Assembly (NCBI RefSeq): GCF_000004195.4
Contig: NC_030678.2
Location: 134,417,047-134,481,046, forward strand
DNA from: Xenopus tropicalis
Taxonomy: Eukaryota > Chordata > Amphibia > Anura > Pipidae
Length of the DNA stretch: 64,000 nt
Direction: 5' to 3'
Under the pieces are notes generated by a model that did no database searches, was not told where the DNA came from, and saw only the letters and a list, made by a program, of their open reading frames with translations. Shown one piece after another: positions 22,800 through 34,100 of the stretch. The stretch's first letter is position 1; every line of letters begins with the position of its first letter. A program made the translations under genes and the position numbers.

Positions 22800-24302
22800 T
22801 TTAGTGTAGAAGCACTTTTGATTAATTTTCTTTCCCATCGTTATCTGTTGACCTAGCATAATATGTCTTAACACTAATCTAAAATATCAATGTGTGCATT
22901 CTGCAGTCTGTATGTATTTAAAAGCCTTTTTTGGTATTACGGGCAAAACAAAAAATCAGACGTTTGTGTGCGGTTTAGGACTTTGTAATTTTTATTCGTA
23001 AATGACCAATATATGCATTCATGTACAAAGGCCATATCAAACCCATCTACAGCTCACAACCCTTTTGAAGAAAAGCTCACATTAAAACTACAAACATTAG
23101 CATTATGGAAAATGTATGAAACACAACTTAAGATCCTTAATTAGCATGTGGGACACTAAAACCCAAAACACCAGTTTTTAGGTTGATTAAATTCCCCTCT
23201 AAATGCTACTTCTTGTAAATATGCACTAAAAGAAGAAGTAAACAAAATGTCATTTTAATATTTAATGCATAACAGTGTCTGTTTTTTTTTTTTTTAGCTT
23301 TTTCATTAATTATCCCTAACACTCATTTACTAATCCTGTGGACAAAGTTTAACCCCTTAGGACCCATCTCTTGCTTGAGGTGCCGGCTATGATCTGTGCA
23401 AGATGTAGGGCACACTGATGCCAGACACAAGGCAGCCCAGCCACTGGCAGCAAGCTAGGGGATATCCAAGTGTACATCCACCAGGCTTCCCATTCTAGGG
23501 GCTCAAACAGCTGCGGCTTTAGGCCCAAACAACAGGGCAGGGTTCAAAGTTACAAAAAGCATGGCACTTTGCACTGATTTTTTACATTTCACACACTGGC
23601 CTGCATTTTGTAAATATGTTTCCAATGTCATTTGTTAAAAGTCTAGTTCCTTGCTTTAAGAAAAAAAGGGGTAAAACTGACATCACTCAGGAGGGCAGCC
23701 ATTAGAAATACTACTTAGCTGGCAAGAGGGGAACCCTGATAACTAGACAGAATGGTGTGACCTATGTGAAAAAGAAGCATGTCTGGACACACCCCTTATC
23801 TACACAGCCCACGCCCATTTTACCCCTTCTTGACTAGGCTCCCCTTTTACATCCCTTATATCAGGACCGTCATGTAATTCAAAAGGTCCATTTTAATAGG
23901 GTCCCTGTCTTGTTTCCCAAATCTGTCTGTAGTCACTGTCTTTACCCTCTGCGCCTGGCCTCTCTGAAGAATTTTTTGCAGGGGGGCCTCTCAACGTTTG
24001 TAAAATTGATGAAAAACTATTGCTACAGTTATGAAGGCACATTGAACTGGCAGTTCTCCCTGCAAGTATTACCTAAGATAAATAATAATGGGTTTTTGTT
24101 CAGAAAACGATACGGAGGCAACTTTATAGTTTGCTTGGAAACAAGTCTCTCTTTATGTATATATATATAATTCAAAGCTGCATTTTCTTGCTGTTGTCAG
24201 AATACAAACATTTCATATCTAGATCGCAGCGTTGGTTTGCTTACATTGGCAACTATTTCTGTTTGAAGAACAGTCAAAACACAGAATTGTTTGCTTATAT
24301 AG
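22800..24302. other. intergenic stretch, no gene recognised
   Basis: AT-rich DNA with a poly-T run at 23281-23295. The 86-residue open frame at 23910 shows no domain. Confidence 0.4.
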
Positions 24303-24745
24303 TTAAAGGAACAGTAACACCAAAAAATGAAAGTGTATAAAAATAATTAATATATTATGTACTATTGCCCTGCACTGGTAAAAGTTGCGTGTTTGCTTTA
24401 TAAACACTACTACAGTTTATATAAATACCCTGCTGTGTAGCCATGGGGGCAGCCATTTAAATTGAAAAAAGGAGAAAAGGCACAGGTTACTAAGCAGATA
24501 ACAGATAAGTAGCATAGATTCCCATTGTATTCTACAGAGTTATCTGTTATCTTCTTATGTAACCTGTGCCTTTTCTCCTTTTTTTAATTTAAATGGCTGC
24601 CCCCATGGCTACACAACAGCAATTTCTATTAACTACAGTAGTCTTTCTGAAGCAAACAGACAACTTTTACCAGTGCAGGGCAACAGTACATTATATTTTA
24701 ATTATTTTAAAACATTTTTATTTTTTAGTGTTACTGTTCCTTTAA
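24303..24745. mobile_element. T2-type palindromic MITE
   Basis: TTAA at 24303-24306 and 24742-24745. TTAAAGGAACAGTAACAC is inverted as GTGTTACTGTTCCTTTAA. Long internal arms (caggttactaagcagataacagat / the reverse, and gccatgggggcagccattt / its complement) fold most of the element back on itself. Confidence 0.88.
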
Positions 24746-24748
24746 GAG

Positions 24749-25052
24749 CAGAGTGATCCCCAACCAGTGGCTCAGGGGCAACATGTTGCTCAGCAACCCT
24801 TTGGATGTTGCTCCCAGTGGCCTCAAAGTAGGTGCCTATTTTTTAATTCTTGGCTTGGAGGCAAGTTTTGGTTGCATAAAAACCAGTTGTACTGCCAAAT
24901 AACTTCCTGTTGGCTGCCAGTCCATATAGGGGCTACCAAATAGCCAATAACCCCCTATTTGTAACCCCAGGAACATTTTTCATGCTTGTGCTCTCCAACT
25001 CTTTTGATATTTGAATGTGGCTCATGGTAAAAAAAACATTGGGAACCCCCGG
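24749..25052 (+). mobile_element. hAT-type MITE copy (CAG-GATCCCCAACC family)
   Basis: Same sequence order as 2389-2696, including TTGGATGTTGCTCCCAGTGG and GGCTTGGAGGCAAG, with degenerate termini. Flanks tttaagag / tttagagc may be a worn 8-bp duplication. It abuts the T2 element directly. Confidence 0.8.
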
Positions 25053-25060
25053 TTTAGAGC

Positions 25061-27028
25061 AAGGGTTATCATTTGAGTAACCAATTTTTGTTTATATGTT
25101 GTAAATGAAATAGAAACTATTTTGTATATGGCTAAAATTATTATTTATAATCAGAAGGAAGTTATCAGGGGAATTTTCTGATTTTCAGTTTTGAGTCAGA
25201 AAGGTTTCATTTTGCCCTGCCAGGCATTACAGGCTACTGAATAAAAATTTACATAAAAGAATTTGGGAAACCCACAGAAAACTCACTAAGGCAACTCACG
25301 ACATTAAAATATATTCCTGCAACAATTTTTTTTCGGATCATAACGGGCCTATGCAGGACCACATCAATTTTCTGAGGCAGTGCTCGTCTTCTGGAATTTT
25401 CAAACCTACCCAGTAGATATCTGCCTGATGTTTGCCCAGATGTCAGTTGGGTAGGGCCCGTACACAAACCGATAAGCTGCCAATTTGGTCTGAAGGGGCT
25501 GAATTGGCAACTTAAATATGCCTGTGTATGACACGCTTTACTCTACCTGCAGCAGAGTGTTCAACTACCTTTTAAAATGATCACCAATTTAAAAATAGAG
25601 TATCATTCATTTTAAAGTACTGTATATGTGTCTGATTTTAAAGCAATTAGGTGGAATCCTAAACTGTAGACAGAGTAAGGTGTGGCCTGTTTAATATAAG
25701 CTGCCCAGGTCAGGACTGGCAATCTGTGGATTCTGGAAAATGCCAGAGGGGCTGCTGTAAGATGCCATAGAAAGATGTCATAGTCAGTCACTATTTATTG
25801 GGCTAATGGGGGGCTGTTTGGGCCTCTGTTTGTTATCCCAAATAGGGGTAATATAATAGAGAATGAAAGAGTTCTAGCTGGACCCAGTGCTTAAGCCACA
25901 AGAGAATATTTATTCACCATTCCATACTTATCAACTAGACTATTTTTGATGTGTGATAAGGTAATTAATGGGTTTGCTAGAAAAATAGCAGAGTTTGGGT
26001 GGCTTGTGGCTTGGAAAATGGGACACGACCTTGGTGGATCAGAGCCTAATTTTCAAATTGGGAATATTGAGAAAAATGCTGGGTGAGGTCTCATAGAAAC
26101 AGGGTATTTTCTGCAGCTTCTGACAACATTATCATTATTGTAAACACATATTTATAAAGTGCCAACATATTCTGCAACACTGTACAATAAATGGGTGTAT
26201 ACATTAAACATACAACAACAATCAACTCATATGAGAGGTGAAGTGGGCCCTGCCAAAACATAAAAGGCTAGCTAATTTATATTTTTATAGTTGTAGGGGT
26301 AATTAATGGAGGGCCTTCATAATTATCGTATCCATCAATTGTTCTTGTCTTTTGCTAATTAAAAGTGGGAAGTAAAATGTAATAGTCCCCAAGCTTAACA
26401 TGTGGTCTTATTCTTGCTTGCCTTAAGGTTACAAATTGATTGACCCTGTCAGTCACATGCTGACTGTAAGTAACTTTAGACAGAAGTCACATTGTATTGA
26501 GTAAGCCATGCATGAAACTAGAAAGAGACTGGGTTTCTCTTTCTCCAAAACATTGCAAGCAAGTATAATAGCATTTAATAATATACAGGGATATTGGGCA
26601 AGGATTACAGATAGGTGGTAAGGCTAATCCACAAGGGAAGTTTCTCGACCTGCAGATAAACATAAGCTGAGAACCTGCCCCTACACTTTAAAAGTCTGAT
26701 TGTTGTGCCTGCACCCGGAGCCATTGTGTCGGCCCAGGTGCGGGCACACTAAGCAGAAACTGCATACTCAAGCTTTTTCACTCTAGATTCTGCTTCATGT
26801 GCCTGCCCGTGTGGCATTAGCCTACAGTAAACTAGAGAAAAGCATCATGGTGATTCCAACATGTGTTGTGATTATCTGGAAGTCAACACATTTAACAATT
26901 CTTAAAAAAAAAAGCAGGGAGAAGTGGTGATTCCATAAAAGCTCTGTTTACTAATATTGAATTAGTCTTGTGATGTGGAACAATGAAACTGTTCATGAAT
27001 ATTTGGTGCTGTAACTCTCTGGCTCCAC
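25061..27028. other. intergenic DNA with several interspersed repeats
   Basis: 25708-25800 matches 7445-7540. 26150-26300 is an inverted L2-like LINE 3' tail. 26690-26826 shares the gccattgtgtcggc block with 48652-48775. No gene recognised; open frames such as 25249-25467 (-) lack motifs. Confidence 0.5.
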
Positions 27029-27030
27029 TA

Positions 27031-27302
27031 AGGGCTGTGACAGACGGGGAGATTAGTCGCCTGTGACAAATCTCCCCGATATGCCATCCCACCGGCTAGA
27101 ATGCAAATCACCGGTGGCATGGCATACGTGGCGCAGCGATCTGTCGAAATCGTCAAAGTTGCCTTGAGAGGAAGCTTCCGCTTATGCCATCCCACCAGCG
27201 ATTTACATTTTCGCCAGTGGGATGGCATATCGGGGAGATTAGTCGCCCGAGACAACGGAGATTTGTCGTGCGGCGACTAATCTCCCCATCTGCGATGGCC
27301 CT
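27031..27302. mobile_element. palindromic fold-back MITE (292-bp family)
   Basis: AGGGCTGTGACAGACGGGG at the left is inverted at the right (CCCCATCTGCGATGGCCCT). The inner arms ggagattagtcgcc / ggcgactaatctcc and ccatcccacc / ggtgggatgg match 13928-14219. More diverged than that copy. Confidence 0.78.
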
Positions 27303-27327
27303 AAGGGCTCTGGCACACGGGGAGATT

Positions 27328-27607
27328 AGGGTAAATAGAGTCGTTGATGTGTTTGATTAAGGGCCCTGTGTGGCTCAATACTTGCCTTTAGGGCTTTGGC
27401 ACATGGGGAGATTAGTCGCCCGCGACAAATCTTCCTTGTCACGGGCGACTAATCTCCCCGAACTACCATCCCACCGGCGAAATTAGTCGCCCGTGACAAG
27501 GGAGATTTGTCACGGGCGACTAATCTCCCCATGTACCAGAGCCCTAAAGGCAAGTATTGAGCCACACAGGGCCCTTAATCAAGCACATCAAAGACTCTAT
27601 TTACCCT
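27328..27607. mobile_element. 280-bp compound fold-back
   Basis: An inner fold-back of the same family (27391-27547) is flanked on both sides by about 60 bp of unrelated DNA that is itself inverted: 27328-27390 (agggtaaatagagtcgttg ... tacttgccttt) returns at 27548-27607. So the whole unit, flanks included, was duplicated in inverted orientation. A terminal fragment of the family precedes it at 27303-27327. Confidence 0.75.
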
Positions 27608-28219
27608 GTTTCATGTTTTAGAGATAAGGTAACAACCATCCCACTCACAATCACATCTTTAAAGTTACATTTAATTGCTAATCTGTATCAAGTGATAAAC
27701 TGAAGAGATGCCACAGCACAAACCATCGGAAAAACAGAAAGGTAGCCATCAGGACCAGACTGAGGGCGACTAATCTCCCCGTGTGTCATGCCCCTGATAT
27801 TCAAACTAGGTCCTGGCCAGAGTCCCATACAGCCCCCACAGGCCTGATATAAGGTGACTGTCCATGGCATCTTATAGAAGCTGGTGTAGCATTTTCTAGA
27901 ATCTACATTTTGCCAGTTCAGGCCTGATGGTTATTACAGTGATAAGGGTACAAAGGATACAAGATATTGTGGAAGAACTGTTAGGGGTTTCCAGCATAAA
28001 CATCAGTGATCTCCATCCTGCAGCCACTGCCTCTTCTTAAAATGATTTCTGGGAGTTGTAGTCCAGCAACAGGGCTGATGGCTCAGTACTATCACTCAGA
28101 TGGGGCCCCCAGCCTTTCTGCATTATCAGATCCCACTTCTTCACTATCTCCTGCTTAGGCTAGCCATCCCAGATTGTAGCCAGATCCTCATGGTCAAGTA
28201 ATAAAGAGTAAATGCAGAG
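27608..28219. other. intergenic DNA
   Basis: A short ctgggagttgtagtcc at about 28048 is a common ZNF143-like repeat word. Part of 27770-27785 resembles fold-back MITE ends. No gene seen. Confidence 0.4.
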
Positions 28220-28542
28220 TAAAGGTCCCCATACACGGGCAGCTAATCGGCCCATGTATGGGCAGAACAGAGCGGCCTGGCCGACCGATATCTGGCCTGA
28301 AATTGGCCAGATCTCGATCGGCCAGGTTGGAAAATCCAGTCGGATCAGGGAACGCATCGGCTCGTTGATGCGGTCCCCGAACCGACTGCCCCATAACCAC
28401 AAATGTAATCCGATCGGATTATTTTTTTTTTAAGTTACTTGCTACCCGATATCGCCCACCCGTAGGTGGGGATATCGGGTGAAGATCCGCTCGCTTGGCG
28501 ACATCGCAAAGCGAGCGGATCTTAAAGTGTATGGGCACCTTA
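28220..28542. mobile_element. GC-rich palindromic MITE
   Basis: TAAAGGTCCCCATACACGGG at the left, GTGTATGGGCACCTTA at the right. Internal self-complementary blocks: ccgatatc...gatatcggg, gatccgctcgc...gcgagcggatc, tggccgaccgat / atcggcca. Non-coding; open frames inside are artefacts. Confidence 0.75.
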
Positions 28543-28959
28543 ACTCTCCTTTCTTTGGTAGAGTTGTGTCTGATTCCTAAAGCAAAAATTCTAAATGAGT
28601 AGTAGTAGATCTGACTCTCATACCAAATCAATACATACACTGTATATTGTGTATTCCAAGAGCCACCATATTAGCAATGTCTTTGTATAGGTTCAACAGC
28701 CCTCTCTGATTCTCACATTCTTTTGCCTATTGCAGCCATCTTTGCTTTGGAACATGCATGTCACTGCATGTTGCAGTTGGGGTCAGCACACAGACTGTAG
28801 TCCTTGCACCATACAAGCTGCCAGATTTCAAAACGTAAAAGTTGCATAAACAGCTGCAGCAAAATAACTCCCAGGTCTATATGAGGAACAAGGGGAAAAC
28901 TGCACAAAATTATCACTTCATTTCAAAAGATTTTATAAAGTGTCTGTAATGTCAGGGTT

Positions 28960-29392
28960 GGTCACAAGATGGTGCTGACTGATATACAAACATTTCATGA
29001 TTTTTATGGTGTACTTTTTATTACTAAATTACACTAATTATTCACTCTACCATTTAAAATGTTATTATTGAACCAACAAATGTATTTTTTTTTAGTAATA
29101 TTGATGTGTAGGCACCATCTCAGCCTGAGTCTGAGCTTTCAGAAGGAGCCAAAACTACACGTTAGAAGTGCTTTTAGGTAACCTATTGTTCCTACTCTCA
29201 TGTAACTGGAGGAGTCCCAAGCTGGACTTGGATTTCTTACTATTGAGTGCTATTCTGATATCTACTGGGAGCTGCTATCTTGCTCCCTTCCTATTGTCCT
29301 GCTAATCGGCTGCTGGGAGGGGGCAGCTCAGCAGTAAAGTGTGACTAAAGTTTATCAGAGCACAGGTCACATGGCTGTGACATTTTTTACAT
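28960..29392 (+). repeat. old interspersed repeat (empty-site relative of 5-kb insertion)
   Basis: 29100-29390 is the reverse complement of 4985-5073 joined to about 5640-5850. 28995-29070 (atggtgtactttttattactaaattacac ... taccatttaaaatgtta, in pieces) matches 22417-22500. Confidence 0.65.
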
Positions 29393-29394
29393 CT

Positions 29395-29432
29395 GAGTGT
29401 GGCTCACCAGTAAAAAAGGTTGGGGATCCCTA
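29395..29432 (+). repeat. 3' terminal fragment of the hAT MITE family
   Basis: gagtgtggctcaccagtaaaaaaggttggggatccct is the right end of the 2389-2696 family; nothing else of it remains. Confidence 0.6.
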
Positions 29433-29534
29433 ATTTAAACATAGAGTAGAATCCTAATTTTATGTTTCCTAGGGGACTATGTCAGAACAGTGTGAATTCC
29501 AGAAAATGGTTAATCAGGGAAAGAATATGACAAT

Positions 29535-29735
29535 AATTTGATTGGTTTTATTCTGAAAGCAATTTATTTTCTCTTGACGCAAAATAATTTCTTGTTTGAC
29601 CAGAAGTATTATCTACAAAGGTGTGGCACTGCAATGGGTGCAAAATTTGTCCCCACCTTTGCAAACCTCTATTTGGGATGGTGGGAGTATAAATACATTT
29701 CTGACAGTGGCAATCCTTTCAAAGAGTGCCCTGTT
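29535..29735 (+). pseudogene. Penelope-like reverse transcriptase fragment
   Basis: The translation contains FLLTQNNFLFDQKYYLQ, GTAMGAKF and FANLYLGWWE. The GTAMG...P.(Y/F)ANL(Y/F)M/LG.WE block is a recognisable reverse-transcriptase motif of Penelope-like elements. The YIDD-type catalytic motif that should follow is absent, because the frame runs into an unrelated MITE at 29782. A 5'- and 3'-truncated relic, but evidence that autonomous elements of this class have been active in the genome. Confidence 0.85.
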
Positions 29736-29781
29736 TACTATGGCTCATTTATTAGTGATAGACACTATGGTCAGACACTAT

Positions 29782-30264
29782 GGGGCACATTTATCAAAGA
29801 ACGATTGGGTCTGAATGGGAAAAAAATTTAATTTTTTCTAATTTATAGAACTTTGCGTATTTTCCGCAATATTTTAATCCATTTCCCTTACTTTTTTGTG
29901 CTTTGCGTCAATTTGTGCGACAAAATCATATTTGTCGCAACAACTACGAAAGTTTCAAATTAATTCAAGCTTCGCTATTATGACTTTCTTTTGACCAGGT
30001 TGGAGCTGCAGAATGCCATAGAGTCCTGTGGGAGGCTTCCAAAATCACGCATTGAAGGTTCAAAGTCAAAAAGTTTTTCACACTGTTTACGATTGTTCGG
30101 ATATGAAAATTTTGTAACTTTCAGATCATACCACTATAATTTCGTACGACCACGGTACAAATTTTCGCACGATTAACGCAAATCAGAAATTATCGTTATT
30201 AATACGAATTTTTGCCAATTGTACTTAAGAACATCCGAAATTCGGGCTTTGATATATGTGCCCC
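29782..30264. mobile_element. Harbinger-like MITE (GGGGCACATTTA ends)
   Basis: GGGGCACATTTATCAAAG at 29782 is inverted at the right as CTTTGATATATGTGCCCC. The first 12 bases equal those of the 11-kb Harbinger element starting at 31113, and the interior has the same style (tttcgtacgacc, ttttcgcacg). Probably mobilised by a transposase of that kind. No clear 3-bp duplication. Confidence 0.65.
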
Positions 30265-31109
30265 TACGTCTTATTTTGATAATTTTTTACAGTACATTAA
30301 CATTAATCATATATTTTATAGCTGACTAGATAGACTAGAGGGCTCAACAAAGCAAACATGGAAATGTCCTGTTGGCTTGGTGATCCATATCAATCTTGAT
30401 GCTGCTGGTGACTTGGGGATTTCTGGCCACTGTACACTGTATCCATGGTTGCAGCGTATTTACTGGACTTACAGTAGGGTGTTGGCAGGTTTCATTCTTT
30501 AAGTGAAACAGCTTCTCAGTTAAATGTAAATATACATGTCAGATATTTTTCTCTACGTGACTGTGTGTTATTATATTCAGTGTATTGTATAATAGTTATT
30601 ACAATGATATTTCCTTTATATTCCGGCATCAGCAGGTGGTTGGTCTCCACAACATAAGCTGAAAACCACCACTTGTAAAAGAAAATATTGATATAGGCAA
30701 ATGGGTTTTGTGTAGACTTTGTGAATCATAATGCAAATGATTCAGCTTATGTTATCGAGGTATCACACACACTTCCTAGATCTGAATTTAAACAAATGAA
30801 TTTTGCAATTATGAGCATGTGGTCATAAGTTTCTTGAAAAAAAAACATTAAAGTGGCTACTGGAGTTGTGAACTGTGAATTAACAGGGCATGTGTACTGT
30901 AAAATAAACACATATTTTTCACCATAGGATGGATGCAATATAATTGTGCTTCTCTGGAGTCAGACAGTGACACCTAGATCTAAAATGGAGGGTCGGTCAT
31001 TACAGCCTTGCCAAGAATGGTCAGATTTTAATTAAGGTCTGGGAGACTGCACCTCACCAAACCAACACTGATAAATTGCCTGCAATAATGGAGGATAGAG
31101 GCATTACAC
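30265..31109. other. intergenic stretch
   Basis: No gene or repeat family recognised. Confidence 0.4.
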
Positions 31110-31194
31110 ATAGGGGCACATTTACTATGGCTCGAATGGTCGGATTGCGTCCGAATCCGTATTTTTCGTAATCATCGGTAATTTTGCGATTTTT

Positions 31195-31335
31195 TTCGGC
31201 GCTTTCGTATCGTTTTGCGGAGCCGTTACGACTTTATCGTATTTTACGACTTTTTCGTATTTGTTACGACTTTTTCGTATTTGTTACGATTTTTTCGTAT
31301 TTATTACGACTTTTTCGGAAACATTTCACGATAAA
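31195..31335 (+). repeat. left subterminal repeat array of the Harbinger element
   Basis: At least five repeats of the word TACGACTTTTTCGTATTTGT or close variants. Matching gactttttcgtaat words occur in reverse at the other end (42090-42120). Subterminal repeats often bind the element's own proteins; binding here is inference. Confidence 0.7.
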
Positions 31336-31547
31336 TTCGCAAACATGCGAAAATACGGAATTCATAAACGCTTTTGGGTTACGATTTTTTTCGGGCTACA
31401 GTCGGATTTTACATCCGACTGTAACCCGAAAAAATCGTAACCAAAGCCTTCAATAGCCGAAATTTTCGTGTTGAAGGCGAAAATAATCCAAAAAGTGAAT
31501 AACCATTGTCAGCCTGTCCTTTTACTACTTTCAAGGGGAAATTAAAC

Positions 31548-31786
31548 CAAATAGGGATTTTCAATCATACATGGCTTTCAAGGGGAAATTAAACCAACTG
31601 TGTCTCATACCACATGGCACTTATTTATATATATATTTATTGTATTTATTTATTATATCACTTGTCCTCCCTGTGTGTAATTTTGTTTTCTGTAAGATTG
31701 TACAGCGCTGCGTACCCTTGTGGCGCTTTATAAATAAAGTTATACATACATACAAATAGGGATTTTCAATCATACATGGCTTTCAA
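31548..31786 (+). mobile_element. L2-like LINE tail insertion with 34-bp TSD
   Basis: Direct repeats of 34 bp (31548-31581, 31753-31786; start caaatagggattttc, end ggctttcaa) flank a 171-bp insert. It ends in a typical L2/CR1-class tail: gtacagcgctgcgtaccc, ggcgctttataaataaag and a short TACA microsatellite. Heavily 5'-truncated, no ORF. Confidence 0.7.
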
Positions 31787-31923
31787 ATGGAAGTTGAGTA
31801 GTTTGTGTGTGATTTGTGTTTAGAGCAAAATATAGTCATTTACAGGCTGCCCTAACCTTCTCAGATAAACAAACAGGAAAGAGTTAAAGACTGCACAGCT
31901 TGCTCGTTAAAGGCTGCCAAAGG

Positions 31924-31930
31924 TATAAAA
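31924..31930 (+). promoter_or_regulatory. TATA box of the Harbinger transposase gene
   Basis: TATAAAA stands 31 bp before the ATG at 31961. A plausible initiator (tcactt) lies at about 31951, so the leader would be very short. Confidence 0.55.
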
Positions 31931-31960
31931 CCCCTAGAACTCACTTCAGTTTGCCTAAAC

Positions 31961-33282
31961 ATGGAACATGATGTTATTGCTCCAGCACTGCTGGCAGCTT
32001 TAGAGGTTTTAGAGGGGGCAGGGGCTGATCAGCAGGAGCCCCCAGTTCATTTGCCACTTGCTAGGATCAGACAGCCTTGTCAATTTTGGAGAGGTGTCCC
32101 TTCCCTTCAGGCGGATGTACCGCCTGAGCCGTGCCACCATTTTGCAGGTATTTGATTTGGTTAGGCAGGAGCTAGATCCTGTGACGGCATGGTCTCAGGC
32201 CCTGCCTGGGATAAGCAAACTGCTTGCAGTTTTGCATTTCCTGGGCAGTGGCAGTTTCCAGCAGGTCTCCGCACGCCTTGTCGGTATGAGCCAGCCCACC
32301 TTCAGCAGGATACTGAGGCAAGTGCTGAGGGCACTTCTACCGCACTCGCAAAGGCTCATTTCCTTTCCCTCAACTGAGGCAGAGTGGACAAGGGTAAAGC
32401 AAGACTTTTACCTCATTGGCCATTTTCCAAATTGCCTGGGAGCCATTGATTGCACAGCCGCAGGGCTGGCTGGTGGGTAAGTACTTTTTTACCATTTTTT
32501 TACCTCAACTTTCACAACTATTAATTAATTGGTCATGCCGACACACACCCATTAGTCTTCTGTGCATACAATTGGCCTAATATAATGTGCAGTAGAATTT
32601 CACTATGTAATCATGTCAGTTCTTGATAGTACCAAAATGTATCTCCAAATTAACACCACTTTACTTGCCCTTGTTTTACTAAGCATCTTGGGAATGGTAG
32701 TTTTAGAAAGCATTTCTTTGAACTTGTGTGTTTCTGATGGACTAATTAACTCCTCACACCTGAGCATGTGTAATAGCTGGGATTTGCTAAATGGGAGGCA
32801 GTCTTGGAATCTATCACATGCATGTGTATGTAACTTTTCAATCAAGGGGTGGATGTGCTTCCACTCATATTTTTTCCTTTGTTCTAGGAGACCCAGGATA
32901 TGGGGTTCTGTCTTGGCTGATGACCCCTGTTCGTTTTCCCCGCACACCTGCCCAACGTAGGTACAACTGTGCCCATCGGAAGACGCGCAATGTGATTGAG
33001 CACCTGTTTGGGGTGCTCATGTCGCGCTTCCGATGCCTCTCAGTCACTGGTGGAGCTCTTCTTTATTCCCCCATTAAGGTTTCAGGGATCATTGTTGTCT
33101 GCGCCATGTTGCACAATGTTGCAATGGATCATGGCCTACGCGCACACATCAATTATGCTCTGGAACCTGAGATTGAGGGGTATGTTGGCAGGCGCATGGA
33201 TAACCAACCACAGGGGAGAAGAGTGCGTGATCAGCTGATTGCCTCACACTTTAGTTGTAAGCTGAGCATATCATTCACTTGA
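31961..33282 (+). pseudogene. Harbinger DDE transposase, decayed
   Basis: The first exon opens at the ATG at 31961 (APALLAALEVLEG, a typical Harbinger start), shifts frame once near 32050, and continues as RLSRATILQ, the helix-turn-helix-like VGMSQPTFSRIL and FPNCLGAIDCT with the first catalytic Asp. A GTAAGT donor follows at 32477. After an AG at 32887 the protein resumes at GDPGYG (second Asp), RKTRNVIEHLFGVLMSRF (Glu) and AMLHNVA, to a stop at 33282. About 60-70 residues expected between first and second Asp are absent, and the two pieces would splice out of frame. All three DDE positions survive, but the enzyme should be inactive. The product would excise and insert Harbinger DNA in the nucleus with its Myb-like partner. 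Confidence 0.85.
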
Positions 33283-33478
33283 TAATATACCTCATTAAAT
33301 GTGTTTAACTTGCCCTTGCAACTGTGTTAACCAGAAGAAAATGAATGATGACAACAAAAATGTGTATGTTTAGTTACTGGTTTGTTTTTGTAGTAAATTC
33401 TGGCACTGTATGAACATAAGTGACTTTGGCCAGTGCAGAAACAACTGTGATTGATTGGTGTTAGGCCTTGATATAGAG

Positions 33479-33759
33479 CAGGGGTCCCCAACCTTTTATA
33501 CCTGTGAGCCACATTCAAATGGAAAAAGTATTGGGGAGCAACACAAGCAAGGAAGCTATAATTGGCTATTTGGTAGCCTCTATGTGGACTGGCAGCCTAC
33601 AGAAGGCTCTGTTTGGCTTTACACTGGGTTTTATTCAACCAAAGCTTGCCTCCAAGCCAGAAATTCAAAAATGGGCACCTACTTTGAGGCCCCTGGGAGC
33701 AACATTCAAGGGGTTGGGGAGCAACATGTTGTTCACGAACCACTGGTTGGGGATCACTG
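33479..33759 (-). mobile_element. hAT-type MITE inside the Harbinger element
   Basis: Inverted copy of the 2389-2696 family: CAGGGGTCCCCAACC at the left, GGTTGGGGATCACTG at the right, with a perfect 8-bp duplication atatagag (33471-33478, 33760-33767). One of the best preserved copies in the window, so a recent arrival. Confidence 0.92.
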
Positions 33760-34019
33760 ATATAGAGGGATCTTATTACAGTGTTGAGGTAGAGCACACA
33801 CAATGAATGGCCATTATCATGCTTATGATGAGTTTGTTCACATTTTCAGTGCAATGTCTCTTTAAATGTAATCATATCTTTTCCTTTCTTAATTATAAAG
33901 AGCCCGCTGATTGTGATGTGCTGGTGTGCCCCTAGCAGTATAGGCCTTCCCGGGACACCTTCTGGTGTAAGTAAACACGCTTACAAACAAAAATCAGTCA
34001 TGTTAAAATAGTCAACCAT

Positions 34020-34100
34020 TTAAAGGACAAGTCAACCCCAGTCAATTTAATTGTGTTTTCCATTAGGGCTAAATGAAGTTTGGGGTTCACTTGTCCTTAA
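34020..34100. mobile_element. 81-bp T2-type MITE
   Basis: TTAA at 34020-34023 and 34097-34100; TTAAAGGACAAGTCAACCCC is inverted as GGGGTTCACTTGTCCTTAA. Little more than the two ends. Confidence 0.75.

Noticed and set aside
33895..33932. Possible last exon of the Harbinger transposase after the donor-like GTAAGC at about 33255
   Set aside because: The tested acceptors give an immediate stop in phase 1; the existing stop at 33282 is as likely.
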